Positions 16,766-27,722 of a stretch of DNA of 64,000 nt are shown piece by piece. Numbering within the stretch: the stretch's first letter is position 1; every line of letters starts with the position of its first letter. The stretch comes from Akkermansia muciniphila. GTDB lineage: Bacteria; Verrucomicrobiota; Kiritimatiellia; RFP12; JAAYNR01. The translations under genes and the position numbers were made by a program. The notes beneath the pieces were generated by a model. That model saw only the letters and a program-made list of their open reading frames with translations, was not told the DNA's origin and did no database searches. The stretch is taken from the NCBI GenBank assembly GCA_945870025.1, contig CAMBQN010000015.1, forward strand, positions 1-64,000, written 5' to 3'.

Positions 16766-17902
16766 CTACTTGATTGAACGCACGACGGTATAATCGCGGC
16801 GGCGGATGGGTTCGGCTTGGCCGAATAGCCGGGTCATGAATTCGATGTGCCAGTCGGTCTGCTTGGCGACGATCAGGCAGCGGCCGCCGGGCACAAGCGC
16901 ATCGCAGGCGGTGCGAATGAACAGTTCGGCAATGGCGTAATCGCCGAAGTAGGGCGGATTGCCGACGGCGAGGGTGAAGCCGGTGCGGCGGGTTCCCGTG
17001 TCGGAGCATTCGAAAGCCGGGTCGGCCAGCCCGTTGGCGGCAGCGTTGGCGGCGGCGCACGCCACCGCGCGGGCGTGGCTGTCGAGAAAGGTGACGTGAA
17101 GGCCCGGAACGGCGCGGGCCAGGGCAATGCCAACCATGCCGCATCCGCAGCCGATGTCGAGCACGCGGTCGCCAGTCACCACCTCGCGAGCGGCGACCTC
17201 GGCGAGCGAAAGGCCGCCGAGGTCGGGGCGGCGATGGGCGAAGACTCCGGGACGGGTCTGCAGGGTGAACGGCGCGACGCCGGGCAGGGAGACCTCGAAC
17301 GAGGCGGAAAAATTGCGGGGCTTGGGGAGCGGCCGCACGCGGATCGCGCAGGCCACCGTGATGTCGTCTTCCACCGTCACCGAGGTCTTGCCGAAAATGG
17401 TCTTGAGCTGGGCGCGGAGCCATTCGGCGTCGCCTTCGAATCCGATGAGGCAGACGCCGCCGTCGGCCAGTCCCTCATGAACCTGCTCCAGAAGGTCGAT
17501 CACCAGCTCGGTGGGCATGGCGTGGCGCGAGAGCTGGAGGACGGCGGCGTCGAAGGGCGTCTCACGGGGAATATCGGCTGCCGCGACGCAGGCAATGCCA
17601 GCCTCGGCACCGCTTCCGGCGAGTGTACGAAGGATGATCGCCCGGTGATGCGTGTCGAAGACATGAGCCAGCACCTCGGTCCGCGGGAACAGATGATGGA
17701 TCGCGGCGGGCAGGACGCCGGTGCGGTTACCTGCGACAAGAACGCGCGAAACGGCGCGGGGGAGCGTCGGCAGCCGCTCCAACAGCGCGCGCTCGGTGGG
17801 ATGAAGCCCCGAACGCGACCGCACCAGGAGGGCTCCTTCGAGAAACCGTTCATCGCGGGCCAGCGGCGGGAGACGGTCGGTGGTGGTGAGCGTAAAGGGC
17901 AT
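16766..17902 (-). CDS. RsmC-like class I methyltransferase
   Basis: VLDIGCGCGMVGIALARAVPG and NPPYF motifs; duplicated Rossmann domain layout. Confidence 0.78.
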   Translation of the reverse strand: MPFTLTTTDRLPPLARDERFLEGALLVRSRSGLHPTERALLERLPTLPRAVSRVLVAGNRTGVLPAAIHHLFPRTEVLAHVFDTHHRAIILRTLAGSGAEAGIACVAAADIPRETPFDAAVLQLSRHAMPTELVIDLLEQVHEGLADGGVCLIGFEGDAEWLRAQLKTIFGKTSVTVEDDITVACAIRVRPLPKPRNFSASFEVSLPGVAPFTLQTRPGVFAHRRPDLGGLSLAEVAAREVVTGDRVLDIGCGCGMVGIALARAVPGLHVTFLDSHARAVACAAANAAANGLADPAFECSDTGTRRTGFTLAVGNPPYFGDYAIAELFIRTACDALVPGGRCLIVAKQTDWHIEFMTRLFGQAEPIRRRDYTVVRSIK

Positions 17903-18552
17903 CAGCAGGTTCCTTCAGCGATGAGGCGGGGAAGATCGTCCAGACGGTCGATGACCGGCCGACCGGCGGCGAGCAATCGTTCGCGGGATTGGTGTCCGCG
18001 GGCGACGAGGACGCAGCGGCAGCCGAGTTCGGCGGCCACGTCGTGATCATGAAGCGTGTCGCCCACGAAAAGCGTCGTGGCGCTGGAGAAGCCGAGATCG
18101 CGGACGAGGGCGCGTCCGCGTTCGGCCTTGGAGAGGCCGTGCAGGTTGTCGGCACCGCAAATATGGGAGAAGCAACCGGTCAGCCGGACCTCGCCCAGCA
18201 AGCGATCGAGAATGGACTGTTCGCAGGACGAGAGGATCGCCTGGCGGATGCCGCACGCGGCGAGGGTGTTGAGGACGGGCCTGGCGTCGTCGAAGAGCTG
18301 CCGTCCGGGCTGCGCGAGATAGGCGGCGTGATAGTCGCGGGCCAGACGCTCCCAATCCTCGCTAGGCAGATCAAAGCCAGCCTTCAGGTAATAGTCGCGC
18401 ACCGGAAAACCGAAGCGGTCGCGGTAGCGCGCCACGGTTTCGGGACCGAGGCCGCGGGGCGCCATGAGCGTGTTCAGCGCGCTCACCGAGGCGCAGACAT
18501 CATCCAGCAGGGTACCGTTCCAATCCCAGATGATGCAGGTGATGCGGGACAC
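17902..18552 (-). CDS. HAD-family phosphatase (phosphoglycolate phosphatase-like)
   Basis: WDWNGTLLDD motif I; FVGDTLHDHDVAAELG; start codon uncertain (GTG at 18552 proposed). Confidence 0.78.
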   Translation of the reverse strand: MSRITCIIWDWNGTLLDDVCASVSALNTLMAPRGLGPETVARYRDRFGFPVRDYYLKAGFDLPSEDWERLARDYHAAYLAQPGRQLFDDARPVLNTLAACGIRQAILSSCEQSILDRLLGEVRLTGCFSHICGADNLHGLSKAERGRALVRDLGFSSATTLFVGDTLHDHDVAAELGCRCVLVARGHQSRERLLAAGRPVIDRLDDLPRLIAEGTC

Positions 18553-18770
18553 GGCGGCGTCGGGTCCCGTCTGATCCGGCAACCGATTGTTGAAAGCCTG
18601 AGCCAAAACAAAACTCCCTTCGCGCGTCCGCCACCGATCCGTCAGCGCCTGAACACCACGCGCCGCATGGGTTGGGATTGTGCGACAGGCGGCTCGCGCT
18701 GTCAAGCGCTGAGAGCGCGGATGGATTTTTTAGTGTATCTTTTCGCCCGTATGCTTCAAAATGAGAACCC

Positions 18771-19658
18771 ATGTCAAACGTAAGGGGTGTTATGGTGTTG
18801 CCTGATCTCATGAGGAATCCGCGGGTCGCCGAGGCGGTACGACTGGCGCTGGAAGAGGATGTGGGGCCGGGGGATGTGACGACGCTGGCGCTGGTGGACC
18901 CGGATGCGCAGGCGGTTGGAGCGATCCTCAGCCGCGCGGCGTGCCGCGTGGCCGGAGGCGCCGTGGCGGCAGCCGTGCTGCGAGCGGTGGACCCGGATGT
19001 GGTCTGCGAGACCGTCATTGCCGATGGCTGCGACGCGGCGGCCGGTGCGACGTTGCTCGCGATCCGCGGACGCGCGGCGGCGATCCTGACCGCCGAACGG
19101 ACGGCCCTGAATTTCATGCAGCGGATGTGCGGCATTGCCACGCTCACGAGCCGGTTTGCCGAGGCCGTCAAGCCGTGGGGGACGCAGATCCTCGACACCC
19201 GCAAGACCACCCCTGGATTGCGGCTTTTCGAGAAATACAGCGTGCTGTGCGGCGGGGGCGCCAACCACCGATTCGGCCTCTTCGACCGTGTGCTGATGAA
19301 GGACAACCACCGCCGGCTCTGGCAGGGCGGCGTTCCGTCGCGGCTCGATCTGGCCGTCGCGGCGGCGCGGCGGTGCTTCCCCGCGATCCCGGTGGAGGTG
19401 GAGGTGGAGAGCATCGAGGAGCTGATCAGCGCCCTGCGCGGCAAACCCGATTGGGTGATGCTCGACAACATGGATTGCGCCACGATGCGCGAATGCGTGC
19501 GCCTCACAGCGGGTCAGGCGCGGCTGGAGGCCTCCGGCGGGATTACGCTCGAACGGGCCGCAGCGGTGGCGGCGACCGGCGTGGATGCGATCTCGCTGGG
19601 GTGCCTGACCCATTCGGCCCCTGCGGTGGATTTGTCATTGGAATGGGATGCGGTTTGA
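18771..19658 (+). CDS. nadC: Nicotinate-nucleotide pyrophosphorylase (carboxylating)
   Basis: EEDVGPGDVTT; ERTALNFMQRMCGIATLT; DTRKTTPGLR; KDNH; EVEVESIEEL; LDNMD. Confidence 0.95.
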   Translation: MSNVRGVMVLPDLMRNPRVAEAVRLALEEDVGPGDVTTLALVDPDAQAVGAILSRAACRVAGGAVAAAVLRAVDPDVVCETVIADGCDAAAGATLLAIRGRAAAILTAERTALNFMQRMCGIATLTSRFAEAVKPWGTQILDTRKTTPGLRLFEKYSVLCGGGANHRFGLFDRVLMKDNHRRLWQGGVPSRLDLAVAAARRCFPAIPVEVEVESIEELISALRGKPDWVMLDNMDCATMRECVRLTAGQARLEASGGITLERAAAVAATGVDAISLGCLTHSAPAVDLSLEWDAV

Positions 19659-19674
19659 TCAAAGGAGGCGGCTC

Positions 19675-20436
19675 ATGCGGTGTGTCGTGATCGATGTCGG
19701 CAACACGTCGACCAGTCTGGCGTTGTATGCGGACGGCCGTATCTCGCGGTTCGCGCATGTGACCGGCGGGATCGTCAAGAATCCGGATGCTTGCGCCGCG
19801 GCGGTGCGGCGGGCCGCACGGGGCGGGGTTTGCGGCGCGGTGCTAGGGTCGGTGGTTCCCAAGACCAACGCGCTGTGGCGCGCGCTGGTCATGCGTGAGC
19901 TGGGATGCGCACCGTTGGTGGTGCGGGCCGGGATACCGATGGCCGTGGAGGTCGATTATCCGAAGCCCGAGACCATCGGTGCCGACCGGCTCGCAAATGC
20001 GGCCGGCGGCGTGGTGAAATACGGCGCGCCGCTGATTGTCGCCGACTTCGGCACGGCCCTGACGTTCGACATCGTGACCCGGGCACGGGGCTACATCGGC
20101 GGCGTGATTGCGCCGGGGCTGCCGCTGATGACTGACTACCTGCACGAGCGGACGGCCCTGCTGCCGCACGTGGCGCCGGGCGGGGCCTGTCCGAAGATCG
20201 GACGCAGCACGCGCGGCGCGATCCAGATCGGCGCACGCATTGGCTACCGGGGCATGGTGCGCGAGATTGTCGGCTACCTGATGCAAACGATGGGGTCCGG
20301 CGTCACGCTCGTCGGAACCGGCGGTTTTGCCCGCTGGGTGCTGAACGGAATCGACCTGCCTTTTGTGATTGACCCGCAACTGACCTTGTTCGGGCTGGGG
20401 ACCATTTTTGAACAAAACGCGGGCAGCAAAAAATGA
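19675..20436 (+). CDS. coaX: Type III pantothenate kinase
   Basis: VVIDVGNTSTSLALY; GADRLANAAGGVVKYGAPLIVADFGTALTFD; GGVIAPGL. Confidence 0.93.
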   Translation: MRCVVIDVGNTSTSLALYADGRISRFAHVTGGIVKNPDACAAAVRRAARGGVCGAVLGSVVPKTNALWRALVMRELGCAPLVVRAGIPMAVEVDYPKPETIGADRLANAAGGVVKYGAPLIVADFGTALTFDIVTRARGYIGGVIAPGLPLMTDYLHERTALLPHVAPGGACPKIGRSTRGAIQIGARIGYRGMVREIVGYLMQTMGSGVTLVGTGGFARWVLNGIDLPFVIDPQLTLFGLGTIFEQNAGSKK

Positions 20437-20446
20437 AGGGTGATGC

Positions 20447-21016
20447 ATGAAAAAAAAACAAACTGTGGATGTAGTGCTCGGCGTGACCGGTTCGATCGCC
20501 GCATACAAGGCGGCGGAGCTGGTGCGGCTAATGGTCAAGGCGGGGTGGACGGTGCATGTGGTGATGACCGAGGCGGCGACCCGGTTCGTGACGCCGCTGA
20601 CCTTCCGGACCCTCTCGCGCAATCCGGTCGGCGTGAATACGTTTGATGATCCGGAGGACTGGATGCCGGGGCATATTTCACTCGCCGAGCGGGCCGACAT
20701 CGTGGTGGTGGCGCCCTGCACGGCCAATGTTCTGGCCAAGCTGGCCCACGGCCTGGCCGATGATTTGCTTACTGCCACCGTGCTCGCCACGCGCGCGCCG
20801 CTGCTGATTGCGCCAGCGATGAACACGGGGATGTGGGAGCATCCGGCGACTCAGGCCAATCTGACGACGGTGCGTGCGCGCGGCGCGAGGATCGTCGAGG
20901 CCGCGACGGGCGAGCTGGCCTGCGGCACCACCGGCCCCGGCCGCATGGCCGAGCCCGAGGCGATTCTTGAAGCGGCGCAGCGGATGATCCTCAATGGCAA
21001 ACACGGACAGTCTTAA
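20447..21016 (+). CDS. coaC: Flavoprotein, stand-alone phosphopantothenoylcysteine decarboxylase
   Basis: GVTGSIAAYKAAELVR; PGHISLAERADIVVVAPCTANVLAKLAHGLADDLLTATVLA; APAMNTGMWEHPAT. Confidence 0.9.
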   Translation: MKKKQTVDVVLGVTGSIAAYKAAELVRLMVKAGWTVHVVMTEAATRFVTPLTFRTLSRNPVGVNTFDDPEDWMPGHISLAERADIVVVAPCTANVLAKLAHGLADDLLTATVLATRAPLLIAPAMNTGMWEHPATQANLTTVRARGARIVEAATGELACGTTGPGRMAEPEAILEAAQRMILNGKHGQS

Positions 21017-22079
21017 AAAACCGCGCGTTCGCCGTTTGATTCGATTCACGGATGTGGCGGCGTTGCGTCGGTGGTTGGATGCGGCCCACGCGACGCCGGC
21101 ATGGTCGGACTGGAAATGGCAGATGCGCCAGGCGCTCGATGCGACGGATCTGGCGCGTCTCGGCCTGTTGGTGCACCCCGACTCAGCCGCAGCCGCCATC
21201 CGCTATCCGGCGCGCGTTTCGCCCTATTATCTGGCGGCGGGCGATTTCACCGATCCGGCCGATCCGCTGCGCGCGCAGTGGCTGCCCGTTGCGGGCGAGA
21301 TGGTGGCGGCGGCAGGGTATTGCGCCGACCCCTTTGATGAGGTCGCGCACTCGCCCGTGCCCGGCCTGGTGCATCGATTCCACGACCGCGTGCTGGTGCT
21401 CGCGTCGGCGCGGTGCGCCGTGAACTGCCGTCACTGCACCCGCAAAAACGATTTTGAGAACCGTGCCGTGATGACCGATTCGGCGGGGCTGCGCGCTGCC
21501 GTCGCCTACGTCCGGGCCAACCCCGGCGTGCGCGAGGTGATCCTGTCGGGCGGCGACCCGCTGCTGGAAAACGATGCAGCCGTGCTGCGGCGCGTCCGGG
21601 CCTTTGCCTCGCTGCCTCAGCTCGACGCGGTGAGGATCGGCACGCGGACACCGGCGACGCTGCCGATGCGGATCACCGGCGCATTGGCCCGGGCGCTGGG
21701 CGCATCAAAAAAAGTATGGGTCAACACTCAGTTCAATCATGCGAGTGAACTGACACCCGATGCGGCCGAGGCGTGCGGGCGGCTGGTGGATGCGGGCATA
21801 CCGGTGTCGAATCAGGCCGTCTTGCTCAAGGGGGTGAACGATTCGGTCGATGCGCTGGTGCGGTTGTGTTCAGGCTTGCAGCGGATACGGGTGCGGCCGT
21901 ATTACGTCTTCATCGGCGACCCGGTGGCGGGAACGGCGCATTTCCGCGTCTCGGCCAAGCGGGCCGTCGAGCTGGCCGATGCGCTCGCGCAACGGGTCGG
22001 AGGACTGGCCATGCCTCGCTTCGTCGCCGATATCCCGGGCGCTCCCGCCAAGACCGCCGTGCAGGACCTGGTGAGATAG
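20994..22079 (+). CDS. KamA-family radical SAM protein (lysine 2,3-aminomutase / EpmB-like)
   Basis: CAVNCRHCTRKNDFENRAV (CxxxCxxC), ILSGGDPLL, WVNTQFNHASEL. Confidence 0.88.
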   Translation: MANTDSLKKPRVRRLIRFTDVAALRRWLDAAHATPAWSDWKWQMRQALDATDLARLGLLVHPDSAAAAIRYPARVSPYYLAAGDFTDPADPLRAQWLPVAGEMVAAAGYCADPFDEVAHSPVPGLVHRFHDRVLVLASARCAVNCRHCTRKNDFENRAVMTDSAGLRAAVAYVRANPGVREVILSGGDPLLENDAAVLRRVRAFASLPQLDAVRIGTRTPATLPMRITGALARALGASKKVWVNTQFNHASELTPDAAEACGRLVDAGIPVSNQAVLLKGVNDSVDALVRLCSGLQRIRVRPYYVFIGDPVAGTAHFRVSAKRAVELADALAQRVGGLAMPRFVADIPGAPAKTAVQDLVR

Positions 22080-22234
22080 GACCGGCCCACTCGCACAAAC
22101 CGGACCCAACACCCAACGGAGACGTTGGACATGAATAGCTTGCTCATAAAAGAAAACCGCCTTACACTGGTCGCACATGGGACAAAGCGACAGTTGTTCG
22201 GCTGTTGTAATAGATCGACTAACCAAGGAGAATT

Positions 22235-23344
22235 ATGCGTTGGCAATTTTTATCTATCGTAACGAGTCTGATCATGGCTGGTAGTCTGACAATGAACGCG
22301 ACGGCTGCGCCTGCCGAAAAGAAAGAAGCGGTCATTACGAACGCTCTTGCGCAGTTTGAGCCAGGCAAGACAAGTGCGGAGATCAAGGTTTCTGGTGCTG
22401 CCAAATGGTCCTATTTCGTCTACGTTCCCAAGTCTTATACCCCCGACAGGAAATGGCCTGTCATGTTTATCATGTCTCCTGGCGGTGGCAATCCCGAGAT
22501 GCTGAAGCGCTACATAGATGGTGCTGAGATGAATAACTGGATTCTGGTGGGTTCGGTGCAGGCGAGGAATGAATTTAATCAGTTCGATGAAGCGATTAAG
22601 GCAATGGTGGCGGATGTCTGCAAGAAAATGCCTGTTGACTTGAAGAGGATGTATGCCTCGGGATTTTCAGGAGGGGCGAGGATGTCATTCTGGTTATCCG
22701 AGGAAATGAAGTCCAAATCGTTTGCCGGGGTCTTGGCCTGTGGTGCGGGCGGACAACCCGACAAGATGTCGCCCAAAACCGTTGTATTTGGTTTGTGCGG
22801 GTCAAATTGTTTTAACCGCTGGGATATGGCCTGTACGTTAAAGCAGGTAAAGAATGACATGTCCCGTCTCCGCTTCTTTCCGGGTAATCATGTCTGGGCA
22901 GATGCCGTCTATATAACGTATGCCACGACTTGGTTGAATGCCTGTTATCTGAAGGGGGCGCCGACATCCAATTCTGCTCTGGTTGCAGAGAAGAAACAGA
23001 TGATTGCGAAGATCCAGACAGAGATAGAGAAAGAAACCGAAGCCAACCCTGAAAAAGCGTATGACTGGGCCGTGTGCCTTGGAATGTTTGCTTCGTCGCC
23101 GACAGCGGCCGGAAACCAACCGATGCAGTCGTTGCTCAAAAATCCGAAGATTCAGTTATATGCTGCGGGGCTCAAGGATATGGACGTGTTTGTCAGGAAA
23201 TTCTTTGCGACCGATGCTATGGATTCCGTCAATAATAATGGCACGCCCGCCGCCAAGAGGGAAGCGGGACGGCTGGCGAAGAAATATGCCGAAACGGGGC
23301 TTGCTGCAACTTTCGAAAAGATGGGTGAACCATCCGTAAAATAA
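22235..23344 (+). CDS. Secreted alpha/beta-hydrolase-like esterase
   Basis: Signal peptide; YASGFSGGARMSFWLSEEMKSKSFAGVLACGAGG. Confidence 0.6.
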   Translation: MRWQFLSIVTSLIMAGSLTMNATAAPAEKKEAVITNALAQFEPGKTSAEIKVSGAAKWSYFVYVPKSYTPDRKWPVMFIMSPGGGNPEMLKRYIDGAEMNNWILVGSVQARNEFNQFDEAIKAMVADVCKKMPVDLKRMYASGFSGGARMSFWLSEEMKSKSFAGVLACGAGGQPDKMSPKTVVFGLCGSNCFNRWDMACTLKQVKNDMSRLRFFPGNHVWADAVYITYATTWLNACYLKGAPTSNSALVAEKKQMIAKIQTEIEKETEANPEKAYDWAVCLGMFASSPTAAGNQPMQSLLKNPKIQLYAAGLKDMDVFVRKFFATDAMDSVNNNGTPAAKREAGRLAKKYAETGLAATFEKMGEPSVK

Positions 23345-23408
23345 CGAAGCAAAGTTGATCAGCCCGCGTCTTACTGGTATGCCGGTCCTCAATATGAGGT
23401 TCGCTTTC

Positions 23409-24428
23409 ATGATGAAGATGTTATTGACATGCACGGTATTGATGATCGCCGCATATGCGGTCGGCTGCAGGGGGCCGGACAACACTGTACGACTTGTTAT
23501 CCGCCCCGATGGCGCAGTCTACCACGGCAACAGGATGTCCGATGCAAAGGATGTGACGTTGCACCTGGCGCGAATGTGCCAAGCCCGTGGGCAGCCACCT
23601 GTTGTTCAGATCCAGGCGGATGATTCCGTCACTCACGGTCAGTTCGTGAGAGGGGTTATTGGGCCTTGTGCGCGGGCAGGAGTACAGAAATTCCATTGTC
23701 TTTCGTACGAGGGCGGACCGATCACAGTGTATCCAACAGTCCTCGCATGGACGAACGAATGGAAATGGCACGGGATGTTTACGAATGATTTCAACCTGCA
23801 CACAAATTCCGGCTTGAACTTGCGTGTTCTGGGCGATGGAGTCCTAATCAACGGGAGCCACGCCCTCCTCTCTGAACTGCCGAAGAGGCTCTCGGACGGG
23901 TGCTCTGCAGGTATCGGAAGGGCATCCGTGACCGCGGCGGACGATGCGCGACTGAAGGACGTGCTGTATCTTCTGAAAACGTGTGATGGGATGAATATAG
24001 ACGCAACCGTGTTCCATCGTGATCATGAAGGTGCGAACAAGCCGCTGGAGCACTACGTTGGGAACCGGCCCCCGAGCGAAACGATTGGAGGATTCGTGGT
24101 CCAAAAGGCGGCGAGCACGAAATCCTATGACGCGTGGAATGCACCCAGTGATCCGTACTACGTACTCGAACAAGACAGCAGGAAAACTACGCTTCGGCCT
24201 TCGGCGTCGGTTCCAACAGCGGATCTCGCAGCTCTTCGCGGGAAGCGAGTGTTGCTTAAGGGCTATCCTACCGATGGAGAACCGTATCAACCGGCCAACG
24301 AAGGCGAGCAATACCCAATGGAACCAGTATTTAATCTCGGGACAAACAATGCTGCGGTGCCGGTTAAGATGCGGCCTGCAAACCGAGGACGTGGCTTTGT
24401 GGTGACGCGCATTGTCGAGATGAAATAG
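23409..24428 (+). CDS. Lipoprotein with ExbD-periplasmic-domain-like segment, unknown function
   Basis: Lipobox AYAVGC; VRLVIRPDGAVYHGNRMSDAKDVTLHLARMCQARGQPPVVQIQADDSVTHGQFVRGVIGPCARAGVQKF. Confidence 0.5.
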   Translation: MMKMLLTCTVLMIAAYAVGCRGPDNTVRLVIRPDGAVYHGNRMSDAKDVTLHLARMCQARGQPPVVQIQADDSVTHGQFVRGVIGPCARAGVQKFHCLSYEGGPITVYPTVLAWTNEWKWHGMFTNDFNLHTNSGLNLRVLGDGVLINGSHALLSELPKRLSDGCSAGIGRASVTAADDARLKDVLYLLKTCDGMNIDATVFHRDHEGANKPLEHYVGNRPPSETIGGFVVQKAASTKSYDAWNAPSDPYYVLEQDSRKTTLRPSASVPTADLAALRGKRVLLKGYPTDGEPYQPANEGEQYPMEPVFNLGTNNAAVPVKMRPANRGRGFVVTRIVEMK

Positions 24429-24490
24429 GAAAAGGTTCGAATCAGCAAATGCTCGGTACGGCATTGCCGCCCGAGATTTGCAACGTTCGT

Positions 24491-26512
24491 CTAGCCGGTG
24501 AACTGCGGGTGGGCGCAGATTTGGCGGGCAAAAGCGCCCTGTGCGTCCGGCGCGACGTCGGCTGGATAACGGGCGCCGCTGCGATCCCAGCGATCCAACC
24601 ACTGACGATCCAGCAGCGGCGCAGCCGCAACACCGGCCACGGACAGGCAGGACGGGTGTGTGCACGCTACCGTCGTTTCGGCCTTGGGTCCCGTGGGCGC
24701 GCCGCGAGCCACATAGAAACCCGCAGCCAGCAGCGCCGCGCGAATCGCGGTGGAGGAGGTGTAGGTGAAGAGCGCGGTTTCGCCCGGAACCGAGGCCTGA
24801 AAGATGCGCGCCATCATCGCGGCCGTCCAGAGCGGACCGTCGGTCTTGTAGGAGAAGGGGTCGTAGTAAATCAGATCCGGACGGGGTGCCGACGTCAGGT
24901 GCTCGCAGAAATCACCGGCCAGCAATGTCCAGCGCAGTCCTCCCGTGCCATGTGCCCAGCAGGCGTGCTGAAGAATGGCGCTCGGCGCCGCATGGTGCAG
25001 GTGCGGAAAACGGGCTGAATGGCGAATGGCCAATCGCAGCGAATCGAGGTCGCGCTCAAAGCTGACAATCCGTAGCGGCCGGACCGGCTGTCCGTCGGCC
25101 TGCGCGGCTTCCCAGCAGCGTACCGCCGCCATCGCGTTGGTTGCGGCACCCAGTCCGACATCCCACACCACCAGTTCCGGCGCCTCCGGAAGACGCAGAC
25201 GCGCATCCAGCCCGGACTGCTCCACATAGAGCCGGCGCGATTCCTCGACCGGATTGCTGACGGAATGCATGACCTCGCCGGAACTGCATTGGCGGATACT
25301 GGAAAACCCCGCCTCGGACCGCTGCACTTCGTAGTCGCCCATCCGCAGCCGCGGCACGGGGCGTGGCTGCGGCCGCCGCGCGCCCGGCGAGTCGCCATCG
25401 ACACGCGCCCACGCCTCCCGCTTCTCCAGGTAGTATGCGTAAAAATCGCCCGCCACCACGCGCGCCCGGATCTCCCGCGTCAGGTGATGATAAAAAGAGA
25501 GGTTGTGCAGTCCCAGCAGATGCCACCCCAGCGCTTCATCCGATTTGAACAGGTGGTGCAGATACGCCCGTGAATAGCGGCGGCACGTCGAGCACGCGCA
25601 GTCTGGGTCCAGCGGCTGATCCTGCAGCCGGTACCATCCGCGCCGCATGTGCAGGCGGCCTTCCGAGGTATAGGCGGTGCCGCGCTGCGCGAGGGCGATC
25701 GGAATGATGCAATCAAACATGTCCACGCCGCGATGCACTGCCTCGATCACATCCACCGGCGTGCCGACGCCCATCAGGTAGCGGGGCCGATCACGCGGCA
25801 GACCGGCGGTGGCGGCGGCGGTCAGATCTTCGCGCTGCTCCCGCGACTCGCCCACGGCCAGGCCGCCGACCGCAAAGCCGTCGAACGGCAGGCTGGTGAG
25901 ATAGGCGGAGCTGGCCTCGCGCAGGTCGGGAAACGCCGCGCCCTGCACAATGCCGAACAGCGCCTGCGGCGAATCGCCGCGCGCCTCCAGACTCCGCAGC
26001 GCCCAGCGGTGCGTCCGCTCCATGGCGGCTTCGGCTTCGGCGCGGGGGGACGTGGATGCAATGCAGTGGTCCAGCGGCATCATGATGTCACTGCCGATTA
26101 CCCGCTGCATGGCGATGCTGGTCTCGGGGGAAAGCAGCAGCCAGCGCCCGTCGATGTAACTCTGAAACTGCGCGCCCGCTTCGGTCAGCCGGCAATCATT
26201 CGGCATGGAATAAATTTGATACCCGCCGGAGTCGGTCAGCACCGGACGGTCCCAGTGCATGAAGCGGTGAATGCCCCCGAATTTTTCAAACACGGCGGCG
26301 CCGGGACGCAACATCAGGTGATAGGTGTTGGCCAGCAGCACGCTGGACCCGGCCTCGCGCAGCGAATCCACGGTCTGACACTTGACTGTGGCCTGCGTGC
26401 CCACCGGCATGAACACCGGCGTCTGAACCCGGCCATGCCGGGTCTCAAATTCCGCCGCGCGAGCGCCCGAGCGGGAGGCTTCTGCGGCAATGCTGAATGG
26501 CAAACGTGACAT
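24491..26512 (-). CDS. tgt: Queuine/preQ1 tRNA-ribosyltransferase fused to an MnmC/MnmD-like (Methyltransf_30-type) domain
   Basis: Tgt motifs FMPVGTQATVK, LANTYHLMLRPGAA, DSGGYQIYS, GGLAVGES, RYLMGVG, zinc site CACSTCRRYSRAYLHHL; C-terminal SSGEVMHSVSNPVEESRRLYVEQ...VWDVGLGAATNAMAA...LIYYDPFSYKTDGPLWT. Confidence 0.9.
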   Translation of the reverse strand: MSRLPFSIAAEASRSGARAAEFETRHGRVQTPVFMPVGTQATVKCQTVDSLREAGSSVLLANTYHLMLRPGAAVFEKFGGIHRFMHWDRPVLTDSGGYQIYSMPNDCRLTEAGAQFQSYIDGRWLLLSPETSIAMQRVIGSDIMMPLDHCIASTSPRAEAEAAMERTHRWALRSLEARGDSPQALFGIVQGAAFPDLREASSAYLTSLPFDGFAVGGLAVGESREQREDLTAAATAGLPRDRPRYLMGVGTPVDVIEAVHRGVDMFDCIIPIALAQRGTAYTSEGRLHMRRGWYRLQDQPLDPDCACSTCRRYSRAYLHHLFKSDEALGWHLLGLHNLSFYHHLTREIRARVVAGDFYAYYLEKREAWARVDGDSPGARRPQPRPVPRLRMGDYEVQRSEAGFSSIRQCSSGEVMHSVSNPVEESRRLYVEQSGLDARLRLPEAPELVVWDVGLGAATNAMAAVRCWEAAQADGQPVRPLRIVSFERDLDSLRLAIRHSARFPHLHHAAPSAILQHACWAHGTGGLRWTLLAGDFCEHLTSAPRPDLIYYDPFSYKTDGPLWTAAMMARIFQASVPGETALFTYTSSTAIRAALLAAGFYVARGAPTGPKAETTVACTHPSCLSVAGVAAAPLLDRQWLDRWDRSGARYPADVAPDAQGAFARQICAHPQFTG

Positions 26513-26540
26513 AATTATCCAGAAGTCCGGGTCTGCCGTG

Positions 26541-27719
<1,179 letters not shown>

Positions 27720-27722
27720 GAC

